Positions 12,201 through 17,649 of a stretch of DNA of 20,285 nt are shown one piece after another (position 1 is the first letter of the stretch; every line of letters starts with the position of its first letter). The notes beneath the pieces were generated by a model, which was not told the origin of the DNA, made no database searches, and saw nothing but the letters and a program-made list of their open reading frames with translations. The position numbers were made by a program, and so were the translations under genes. Location of the stretch: IMG/VR virus record IMGVR_UViG_3300040815_002070, positions 1 through 20,285 of that record; one strand, 5' to 3'. Source of the DNA: a virus.

Positions 12201-13456
12201 CTTCGTTTAATGCTTTGTAAAGTTTCTGCGGCTGAACCATTTGAAACTGTGCCTTTTAATGACATCCTTAGAGTGAGTCTGTGTAATTCACCTTTTCTGT
12301 TATAATAAGGTAATACTAATTCTTTGTTTTGAAAATCTGCTGGTCTAATAGATAAGTTTTCGCCAATGCTGGTTCTGTAATAAATTCTAAAAATTCCAGA
12401 AGGTATGTTTGCAAAATTACCGTCTGAGAATCTTATTCTCACACCGTCGTCAAATAAGTTGTCAATTGCATATAAGTTTCTGGATTCTAGACTAGTTGCA
12501 TTATATAATAAAGTCTGTCCTTGAAGATTGCTGACTTTTTGCCAAGTAAGTTGGTTAACAGCATTATTATCCATTTGATGCACAAATACATCTGTTTCGT
12601 TTATGTTAGCAACCGGTATATCTACTGTTCTGTTAGGCAATGCCCTTTCAAAAATATAATCTTCAAAACTTAATACACCCTGCTTAAACATCATAAAAAA
12701 TCCTGTATAAGGACTTTCTAAACCTCTTTTATCATTTCGATAACAAATTCTCATTTGACTATAAATGTCTGGTTGTGCTTCTTTGAAAACACCGTTTTCT
12801 ATATGTGTACTAACAAATTCAAAAGGTACACTAACACCATTTACAGTTGCACTGGTTGGGAATATAGGGGTTGAGCCTATTTCATTATTGAACCCATATA
12901 TCTGTGTAGCAATACCGCCTACTGTTCCTTCAACAATAGGTTTTGTAAAAGGGTTTGTTACAGAAAATGCACTATTTAAAACTGTAATAAATTGATCAAA
13001 ACTATTTGCATTTGTTGGATCATTCCAGTCTATTCTGATATCTTGTAAACTTTCGCCCGAAGCGTCTAGTAAAGGTTCGTCTGTTTCTATACTATCAATT
13101 TTTACTAATCCACTTGCTGGTATATTTCTTTTAGGAGCATAACCTAGCATATCTGCTAAACGTAAAATACTGTCTCTACTTTCTGCGGTAGCAAGGAAGT
13201 TTTCCCTGGTATTTAAATCTGCTCTGAATGATAAACTTTGCGAAAGATATGCTAATAATTCTATAATAGCAATAAATTCAGAACTCTCAATGTAGTCATT
13301 GAAAGATTCTGGATAATTTTCTCTTATGTAATTAAGCATAGATGTACGCATTGTACTAAAATCATATGCCTTGAAACTTACTTGGGTGAATGCCTGATAG
13401 GCTAATTCCCAGTCCTCTGCGGCAAATAGATTTTGATTTCTATTGCTAATTGACAT
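9245..13456 (-). CDS. gp6: Baseplate wedge protein gp6 (baseplate J-like), enlarged
   Basis: This 1403-residue protein is a wedge component that joins with gp7, gp25 and gp53 around the hub in T4-type baseplates. Support comes from its place directly after gp25 and from an N-terminal region (about 58-105, including EFIAIIELLAYLSQSLSF and RADLNTRENFL) that resembles gp6/baseplate-J N-termini. A C-terminal core contains SNVVEMFMLTKSYYQAML (about 1193-1210) and FYFSELSAYIHQELGKAI (about 1304-1321). T4 gp6 is about 660 aa, so this version carries some 700 extra residues, mostly beta-rich sequence between the two ends. Residues 1018-1029 (DSDYDGFPDDPD) look like a calcium-binding aspartate loop. 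The tail ends in eleven serines (1386-1396) and GSSGSGY. The start overlaps the gp25 stop as TAATG and is preceded by GGAG at 7 nt spacing. Confidence 0.92.
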   Translation of the reverse strand: MSISNRNQNLFAAEDWELAYQAFTQVSFKAYDFSTMRTSMLNYIRENYPESFNDYIESSEFIAIIELLAYLSQSLSFRADLNTRENFLATAESRDSILRLADMLGYAPKRNIPASGLVKIDSIETDEPLLDASGESLQDIRIDWNDPTNANSFDQFITVLNSAFSVTNPFTKPIVEGTVGGIATQIYGFNNEIGSTPIFPTSATVNGVSVPFEFVSTHIENGVFKEAQPDIYSQMRICYRNDKRGLESPYTGFFMMFKQGVLSFEDYIFERALPNRTVDIPVANINETDVFVHQMDNNAVNQLTWQKVSNLQGQTLLYNATSLESRNLYAIDNLFDDGVRIRFSDGNFANIPSGIFRIYYRTSIGENLSIRPADFQNKELVLPYYNRKGELHRLTLRMSLKGTVSNGSAAETLQSIKRRAPQTYYTQNRMVSAQDYNVFPLSQSVNILKLKSTNRTHAGHSRYIDIEDPTGRFSSVTSFADDGALYKDIENKDTYLTFGTSRTAMQILKEDVANITKDVNLQNFVYDDYRKLHKGLDALAFDLTSNNKDITWVTQPSKNKNNTGYFTRLDGGIRTTLNNSVNENRIIQAGSYIKFKNPNDPTQEELATITSITNNGVPTNLLSVTEGVVKLNKEIPNAWRATEIIPTLNSNSLETDIGNAFDTRIKAKEDFGIGYNFRPGGSNITHWYVIDNSNLQKNADFNPDLTSGASWLMKFEYNSTNSTTNISNYTVTTRGTRIIFESLKDIKFYFSSDEKTFDSKTGRVLKDTIALTTANFKPELVETYNWVDTNLDDIGDSWQLESTNATYTPNVGNSPEIILRSRDTKAKDLEIRFISNFGLLVNGEASVSPTADYSQGDFAPAVSTTIAVDPISATTGKAVVKLNSAKLSALPSGITIPLSKFGTSIIGGANGNIAYVNYDTGSSSYKTYTGNATTTTFEVGDSASEGFIDLTSNTSLKISDFDSLSSRWNGFKHADKLQVVYKNVKESLDKPLQFEIVDSYRYGDGFADPAKVVVKPVDSDYDGFPDDPDLFDKFVGSTDFVFFEQYTDLDGYTYERPAKFKILNFATETEISVDYVLDTVAPGSDPDNKTPFTDFDLIIVKDLSVAEKYLKNNLGKLNHKLVFPRSLLPKVYELINDLTTPKMIVLTENNQYNVKVGRSFEQNTLQANPRKCSFEWQHIAPSDVRIDPSISNVVEMFMLTKSYYQAMLSYKNGGTSILPSAPTSEQLAQDFAGLDEFKSVSDQLVYSSGKFKLLFGNDAEPELQAKIKVVKLPGSTTTDAEVRSAVLELIDTYFNVENWDFGETFYFSELSAYIHQELGKAIASVVIVPSKSESIFGDLYQVRAASDELFFSTATVDNVEVVKSLSSANLKQLKGNVINKSSTTNSSSSSSSSSSSGSSGSGY
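9271..9300. repeat. Hexanucleotide tandem repeat (TGCTAC)x5 in gp6 3' end
   Basis: Five perfect copies of TGCTAC on the plus strand read as alternating AGC/AGT serine codons on the gp6 strand. They encode most of the eleven-serine run near the C-terminus. Gain or loss of a unit would keep the frame and change the serine linker by two residues per copy. Confidence 0.95.
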
Positions 13457-13827
13457 TATGTATCTCCATTAAATTCTCTTTCTAACCTAACCTCTAATAC
13501 ATCTTGACTTTGATCTACATTATATTCTAAATAAAGTTCTACTTGTAAAAAATGATCTGTATTTGTAATTTTTACATCAAGTAATTCTACTCTTGGGTCA
13601 TTACCAACTATAGTGTTGCATTCTTCTTGTACATCTTGCATTGTTAGATTATCAAACGGCTCCATTAGAACATCGTGTATAATACTACCATATTCTGGTC
13701 TCATAACTCTTTCCCCTTTACGAGTCTGAAAATGATTTAATAAATCTTGTTTAACTAAATCTAAATCCGTAAGTGTGTAAGGTGGTTTTTTCTTGTTATC
13801 TGTACTGAATCCAATAAATGTTGCCAT
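13456..13827 (-). CDS. gp25: Baseplate wedge protein gp25 (gpW/gp25 family)
   Basis: At 123 residues it is close to T4 gp25 (132 aa), the inner wedge protein that contacts the hub and sheath initiation complex and is related to the contractile-system sheath-base protein TssE. The family signature is clear: LVKQDLLNHFQTRKGERVM (24-42) followed by RPEYGS (43-48), with the conserved arginine/glycine turn and acidic/aromatic P-E-Y-G, then DPRVELLDV (77-85) and a final beta-hairpin. It begins MATFIGFSTDN and overlaps gp6 by one base (TAATG). No Shine-Dalgarno sequence is visible before the ATG. Instead a GATAAATA box ends only 5 nt upstream, so the mRNA may be leaderless if the box is a real late promoter. 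The next internal methionine is M42, inside the conserved core, so a later start is unlikely. Confidence 0.95.
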   Translation of the reverse strand: MATFIGFSTDNKKKPPYTLTDLDLVKQDLLNHFQTRKGERVMRPEYGSIIHDVLMEPFDNLTMQDVQEECNTIVGNDPRVELLDVKITNTDHFLQVELYLEYNVDQSQDVLEVRLEREFNGDT

Positions 13828-13832
13828 ACAAG

Positions 13833-13840
13833 TATTTATC
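13833..13840 (-). promoter_or_regulatory. Candidate late promoter box GATAAATA before gp25
   Basis: GATAAATA on the minus strand matches seven of eight bases of the T4 late consensus TATAAATA and fully fits the NATAAATA form that I recall for T4-like cyanophages. It lies in the 77-bp gap between the 194-residue gene and gp25, where a promoter for gp25, gp6 and the giant gene would be expected. Only five bases (CTTGT) separate it from the gp25 ATG. T4 late start sites lie about 6 nt past the box, which puts the start at or next to the A of ATG. Confidence 0.6.
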
Positions 13841-13904
13841 AGTAATATTAACGGATGCTTTAATGATGGGGGTTTTTGGGCCTTTTACTGTTTTACTAAA
13901 AAAT

Positions 13905-14489
13905 CTACTTTTGAAGTTTTGCCGTTCCGGCTTGTATCACTGCGGCTAAAACATCATCTGGAGCATTTTGCACCCACTTATTAACTTCCTGTTGCTGATT
14001 AGAGTCTAAATTATCACCTTTCACATTTGGTATATTTGTATTATCGTTAGAGGAAGGCTGTGTCTGTGCATCAGCATAAGCCAAGTTTAAAAATATCGCA
14101 CTTTTGTTTTCGCCATCAAATTGCACTGGAGCATCTGAGGATGATTGCTTTGCAAGATTTTGCAATGGCGGATTGGCTTTTAAAAAATCAAATGTGCTAG
14201 TTTGGTTCTTCAGTCTAGGAGATGTTGCCATCCATTGTTTGAATTGTTCAATATTGAGTGTCTCAGGTGGTTGATCCGGATGATTTTGTACCAACCATTT
14301 CTGATATTTTGTAGCAATAACATTTGCGGCTTTCATGCCTTTTGCTTTAACGTCACCGCGAATGTTGGAAATTTTTGCACGATTACTGCCTAATTTACTT
14401 CCAATTTTACTGACAACATTTTTTGCACCTTGCTTCATTCGGTCAACTGCACCGAATTCAACTTCGTTTATTACTTCATCAATTCTCAT
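13905..14489 (-). CDS. Hypothetical phage protein, 194 aa, basic N-terminus, probably structural
   Basis: I do not recognise a family with certainty. The N-terminus MRIDEVINEVEFGAVDRMKQ is followed by a lysine/arginine-rich, glycine-spaced stretch (18-52), a short W-containing segment (KYQKWLVQNH, 61-70), a second one (EQFKQWMATSP, 81-91), a polar linker rich in N, S, Q and D (115-170), and a C-terminal helix-like end (KWVQNAPDDVLAAVIQAGTA, 171-190). No signal peptide or membrane segment is seen. Short proteins opening with MRIDE or similar are, as I recall, common in marine T4-like genomes, sometimes annotated as structural. It has a strong AGGAG ribosome site (14497-14501) 7 nt before the ATG and a GATAAATA box just upstream, so late expression alongside the baseplate genes is likely. 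Confidence 0.88.
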   Translation of the reverse strand: MRIDEVINEVEFGAVDRMKQGAKNVVSKIGSKLGSNRAKISNIRGDVKAKGMKAANVIATKYQKWLVQNHPDQPPETLNIEQFKQWMATSPRLKNQTSTFDFLKANPPLQNLAKQSSSDAPVQFDGENKSAIFLNLAYADAQTQPSSNDNTNIPNVKGDNLDSNQQQEVNKWVQNAPDDVLAAVIQAGTAKLQK

Positions 14490-14496
14490 TTAATAT

Positions 14497-14515
14497 CTCC
14501 TGCCAGTTATTTATC
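14497..14515 (-). promoter_or_regulatory. Candidate late promoter GATAAATA (14508-14515) and AGGAG ribosome site (14497-14501)
   Basis: The minus strand reads GATAAATA at 14515-14508, then, seven bases later, AGGAG at 14501-14497, 7 nt before the ATG at 14489. With T4-type spacing, transcription would begin near 14502, giving a leader of about 13 nt that starts essentially at the ribosome site. This is the same box as the one before gp25. Confidence 0.6.
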
Positions 14516-14530
14516 TCTTTTCTTATATCA

Positions 14531-14564
14531 ATTAAATAATTACAAGTACAACTATTACTAGAGG
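14531..14564 (+). promoter_or_regulatory. Candidate promoter box ATTAAATA (14531-14538) and GAGG ribosome site (14561-14564) for the plus-strand island
   Basis: ATTAAATA differs from NATAAATA at one position. It lies in the 80-bp divergent gap between the 194-residue gene and the nucleosidase gene, the only place a promoter for the plus-strand genes can sit without lying in a coding region. The box ends 31 nt before the ATG at 14570. GAGG, followed by AAATT, gives a good ribosome site. AT-rich sequence makes chance matches common, so confidence is limited. Confidence 0.4.
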
Positions 14565-14569
14565 AAATT

Positions 14570-15115
14570 ATGAAATATGTTTTAGCAGTTGCACTGGCAG
14601 ACGAACTCGAAGGATTGCAAGGCAACTATAACACAATTATTACAGGTGTTGGTAAGATTAACGCCACACTTAAACTCACTGAGTATTTGACAAATAATCC
14701 AGATACAGAACTGGTTATCAATTATGGTACTGCTGGAGGAGTAGACCCTAATATGAAAGGCATGTTGCACATTGGAAAATTTGTACAAGCAGATATGGAT
14801 TGTAGAGAATTTGGCTTTGACAAATATCAAACACCATTTGAAACAAATACCCAAGAAATTGTGGTTGACCACAAAGGATTTACATGTTATACTCAAGATA
14901 AGTTTGCTACAACTAAACCTGATGGTTATTGCAATGTAGTTGACATGGAGGCTTATGCAATCGCTAAAGTGTGTATGCATTTTGGCGTAGACTTTAAATG
15001 TTTAAAGTTTATAAGCGATATAATCGGACAAGGAGATCAGACATCCGAATGGCAGGCGAATAAAGCATTAGGTGTCGAGATGTTCGAGTCCACATTAAAG
15101 GATTTAATAAAATAA
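14570..15115 (+). CDS. MTA/SAH-nucleosidase-like enzyme (PNP/UDP phosphorylase superfamily), compact
   Basis: The 181-residue product resembles 5'-methylthioadenosine/S-adenosylhomocysteine nucleosidase, which hydrolyses the N-glycosidic bond to release adenine. Residues 1-13 align with the E. coli enzyme's start and keep Glu12, the residue that positions the attacking water. Next come ITGVGKINA (24-32; family TGIGKVAA), INYGTAGG (50-57; family INTGSAGG), YTQDKF (107-112), VVDMEAYAIAKVC (123-135; family VEMEA with the substrate-binding Glu, here E127), and FISDI (147-151), whose Asp150 matches the catalytic Asp197. All key catalytic positions therefore appear present. E. coli MTAN is 232 aa. 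The missing segment is mainly the loop/hairpin after residue 17. No signal peptide is seen, so it is probably cytosolic. The start has a good GAGG site. It ends 2 nt before the receptor gene, so the two are co-transcribed. Substrate could also be another nucleoside or nucleotide. Confidence 0.88.
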   Translation: MKYVLAVALADELEGLQGNYNTIITGVGKINATLKLTEYLTNNPDTELVINYGTAGGVDPNMKGMLHIGKFVQADMDCREFGFDKYQTPFETNTQEIVVDHKGFTCYTQDKFATTKPDGYCNVVDMEAYAIAKVCMHFGVDFKCLKFISDIIGQGDQTSEWQANKALGVEMFESTLKDLIK

Positions 15116-15117
15116 AA

Positions 15118-17103
15118 ATGAACGAATTTGATAAAAACTTTCACATAAACTTTAGTCCACTTTACATTGCCGCAGTTGTGATGTTTTTTCTATTATGGGC
15201 AGTAGAGGCTAAAGCAGACGAGATAGAAGAAATTGTTGTAACTGCTCAACAAGAAAAAGTGGTCAAAGCAGACCCAATAACTAGCGGTAGTTTAATAAGT
15301 GCTATTATGCCAGCCTTTACTTGGAATCCAGGTGGCTATGGAGGCTTTGTAGGTTTCAATGAAAGAGGTGCTCAAACATCTCACACTTCAGTTTATGTGA
15401 ATGGTATCCCGGCAAATGATCCAGGGGCAAGTTGGTATGACTTTGGACATGACTTTGCAAGTGGACAAACAGTAAAAGTAATTACTGGTGCAAATGGTGT
15501 TATATATGGCTCAGGCAGTATGGCAGGATCAGTACTTATACAGGATACAATAGAAAGAGGTATTACACTTAGAGTAGAAGATGGTATAAACTATGTCAGA
15601 GTTGCTCCAATAGATCAGTTAGAGTTTAGTACGGTTAAAGATGGCATGGATAGTGTTCGTAATGACAATGAAGAGGAAGATAATTACGAAAACAAAACTG
15701 CTAGGTTTAATGTAGATGCAGGAGACTTTACTATTGTAGGTAAGTTTACTGAATACGAATACGACTATGACAACTGTTATGATTATAATTGGGGTCAAAG
15801 CAATGACTGTTTACAAGACGGCCAAAGATATAATATTGCTATTAGAAATGATTATATTACAATAGGTAGAAACTATAATACTGCTGAGTATTTCACAGTA
15901 GAAGATCCTACATATTTAAATGAGGGTTATAGAGATTATTTTAGAATAGGCAATCAAGTAGAACTCAGTCAAAGTTTAAATGTTGCATTTGGTATAGATG
16001 TAGAAAAACAGTATTACAATACAAGCAGTTGGCAAAATGTGGAAGGATCTGAAACAGTTTTAGTAAGTGATACAAGACCAGGTTCCTTTACAGATGAAAA
16101 TTTAACATATAATGATGGTACATTATTACCTTTGTGGAACGGTACAATAGAACCTGATCTTGATAATGCATATGAAGTTATACAAGGTAACGGTGTATAT
16201 ACTCTAACACAAATAGATGAAAAGTATTCAGACGAAAATGGAGGTATATACTTTCAAGCCAATGCTAACTTTATACTAAATTATAACTTTGGTATTAGAC
16301 TGGGCAACGATGATCAGAATGCTCTTAGACTGGGTATTGAAAAAGGCGACTGGTTCTTTAATATAGGAAACAGTTTTAGAAAGCCTAATCTATATGAAAA
16401 GTTTGGCGATGGATATGTACAAGGTAATGAAGAACTAGAACCTGAAAAAGGTGTAGGCATTGAATTAGGATATGGTGTGCTAAGTGTGTTTATGTATGAT
16501 TTTGAAGAATCAATAGAGTATGTTCCAGGATATTATACAGACAATATTACAACATCATTGGAATTAGATGCTGAAGCATCTGTTAATACAGATGGTACAT
16601 ATGGTGGTTGTGTTTTAGATCCTAATTATACAGCATCAGATGGAATGCCATTAGGTTGTGCATATGAAATTGTAGAAGATAATAATCCAGTTTACACTAT
16701 GGCTACATATTCTAACACAGGAGAGTACACCACAGCAGGTGTTAGATATGCAAATAACTTTGGTCCTGTTTTTATAATGTTAAAATATACTGATACAGAC
16801 CAAACTAGAGTACCTAAATTTGCTGGTGTATTACAATACAGCGAAGACTTTTTTGATGTAAACTTTAGATTAAAGTACGCATTTAATTTAGATAGAGCAC
16901 CTGGTCCCTATGATGTATTAGAAGAAGGGCAGGAGTATTTGGAAGATCTAAATAAGTTAAACTTATATGTAACCAAAGTGTTTACAAATGGCTTAACACT
17001 TTCTTTTAAAGCAGAAAACATAACAGATGAAATTGTAGAGGTTGTTCCTTTTTATAATACACAAGGTAGAGAAATTTACTTGACATTACATTATAACTGG
17101 TAA
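15118..17103 (+). CDS. TonB-dependent outer-membrane receptor, complete
   Basis: This 661-residue protein has every part of a TonB-dependent receptor, which imports a scarce ligand (such as iron chelates, cobalamin or sugars) across the outer membrane. Residues 12-33 form a signal peptide ending AKA, with cleavage before Asp34. A TonB box EEIVVTAQQ (37-45) sits at the mature N-terminus. The plug (about 46-150) carries NERGAQTSHTSVYVNGIP (81-98) and VKVITGANGVIYGSGSMAG (119-137). The barrel (about 150-661) includes the family signature FRKPNLYEKFG (420-430) with GNEELEPEKGVGIELGY (436-452), then KAENITDE (631-638) and a final strand ending in tryptophan. Cysteine pairs C220/C231 and C498/C514 may close extracellular loops. 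The length is normal for the smaller BtuB/siderophore class. The gene is intact and follows the nucleosidase by 2 nt; AAAGGA (15097-15102) is a distant ribosome site. Its ligand cannot be read from the sequence. Confidence 0.93.
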   Translation: MNEFDKNFHINFSPLYIAAVVMFFLLWAVEAKADEIEEIVVTAQQEKVVKADPITSGSLISAIMPAFTWNPGGYGGFVGFNERGAQTSHTSVYVNGIPANDPGASWYDFGHDFASGQTVKVITGANGVIYGSGSMAGSVLIQDTIERGITLRVEDGINYVRVAPIDQLEFSTVKDGMDSVRNDNEEEDNYENKTARFNVDAGDFTIVGKFTEYEYDYDNCYDYNWGQSNDCLQDGQRYNIAIRNDYITIGRNYNTAEYFTVEDPTYLNEGYRDYFRIGNQVELSQSLNVAFGIDVEKQYYNTSSWQNVEGSETVLVSDTRPGSFTDENLTYNDGTLLPLWNGTIEPDLDNAYEVIQGNGVYTLTQIDEKYSDENGGIYFQANANFILNYNFGIRLGNDDQNALRLGIEKGDWFFNIGNSFRKPNLYEKFGDGYVQGNEELEPEKGVGIELGYGVLSVFMYDFEESIEYVPGYYTDNITTSLELDAEASVNTDGTYGGCVLDPNYTASDGMPLGCAYEIVEDNNPVYTMATYSNTGEYTTAGVRYANNFGPVFIMLKYTDTDQTRVPKFAGVLQYSEDFFDVNFRLKYAFNLDRAPGPYDVLEEGQEYLEDLNKLNLYVTKVFTNGLTLSFKAENITDEIVEVVPFYNTQGREIYLTLHYNW

Positions 17104-17140
17104 AAAATATCATATTTTGATTTGTTTGAATTGAATTAGT

Positions 17141-17175
17141 AGTAAATACAAGTGTATCATTTAACAACATAGGAC
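17141..17175 (+). promoter_or_regulatory. Candidate promoter box AGTAAATA (17141-17148) and AGGAC ribosome site (17171-17175)
   Basis: The 76-bp gap after the receptor gene holds AGTAAATA, one mismatch from NATAAATA. Exactly 31 nt separate it from the ATG at 17180, the same distance as the box before the nucleosidase gene, and both are followed by ACAAGT within a few bases. AGGAC lies 4 nt before the ATG. The shared geometry supports a real signal, but AT-rich chance similarity is possible. No terminator hairpin is visible in this gap. Confidence 0.4.
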
Positions 17176-17179
17176 TAAA

Positions 17180-17443
17180 ATGAAAACTGATAAAATTATT
17201 AAGAATATTGTATCTACTTTTAAAGATCTAGAGGAAAAGGCCAGTCACATTAATTCGGCAAGTGGTAAGACTGTAATTCACTCTATGATACAAAGAGATA
17301 GGAGAGGCAAGTTTGATAGTTTGGGATTTTATAATTCTAAAACTAAAAGATATGCCTTAGTTTTTATAAGAGATTACATTGCAAGAAATGTAGATGTAAT
17401 TCCTGAACTGGATGACATGAAAAGAGTTATCACTGTAAAATAA
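17180..17443 (+). CDS. Hypothetical protein, 87 aa
   Basis: I do not recognise this family. The product is small and basic, with an N-terminal helix-like stretch (KTDKIIKNIVSTFKDLEEKA, 2-21), a central polar region with an arginine cluster (QRDRRGKF, 38-45), a beta-like segment ending in hydrophobic residues (RYALVFIRDYIA, 57-68), and an acidic turn near the end (PELDDMKR, 75-82). No signal peptide, membrane segment or cysteine is seen. The start is backed by AGGAC 4 nt upstream, and its stop overlaps the next start as TAATG, so the pair is probably translated together. Its place after the receptor gene suggests the same accessory module, but a separate promoter box may drive it. Confidence 0.78.
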   Translation: MKTDKIIKNIVSTFKDLEEKASHINSASGKTVIHSMIQRDRRGKFDSLGFYNSKTKRYALVFIRDYIARNVDVIPELDDMKRVITVK

Positions 17444-17649
17444 TGACCGACCACTTAACAAAAAAATTCACAAACAATACCTTAGAAGAAGATTTAAGAA
17501 TTATGCTCGTTGAAAAAAACAACGAGTGTAATGCACTTAGAGAAGAAATAAAAATGCTTAAAGTGTCTGTTGCTGAAGAGTCAGATGCAAAGTATAGAGC
17601 ATTTGTTAAAATTTCTGATTTACAAAGAGAATTAAATTCGACTAAATAG
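17443..17649 (+). CDS. Small coiled-coil protein, 68 aa
   Basis: No family is recognised. Residues 14-66 are strongly helical and charged, with leucine, isoleucine and valine at roughly heptad spacing through LEEDLRIMLVEKNNE, NALREEIKMLKVSV and KISDLQRELN. This suggests a dimeric coiled coil. There is one cysteine (C29) and no signal peptide. The start overlaps the preceding stop (TAATG). The last 18 bp overlap the end of the lysozyme-like gene on the other strand, so the two genes converge with no spacer. It could act as a small oligomerising partner of the 87-residue protein; that is inference from position only. Confidence 0.72.
   Translation: MTDHLTKKFTNNTLEEDLRIMLVEKNNECNALREEIKMLKVSVAEESDAKYRAFVKISDLQRELNSTK

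Noticed and set aside
12765-12995. Plus-strand open frame opposite gp6
   Set aside because: It is antisense to the conserved gp6 frame and has no ribosome site or recognisable product.
13841-13904. G/T-rich run (GGGGGTTTTTGGGCC) between the 194-residue gene and gp25 as a terminator
   Set aside because: No inverted repeat able to form a stem is visible, so I did not call a terminator.
14582-14980. 132-codon minus-strand open frame opposite the nucleosidase gene
   Set aside because: The plus-strand frame has clear catalytic motifs of a known family; the antisense product is cysteine/isoleucine-rich with no recognisable features.
17104-17140. AT-rich stretch after the receptor gene as a terminator or attachment site
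   Set aside because: No hairpin, direct repeat or tRNA-like sequence is seen.
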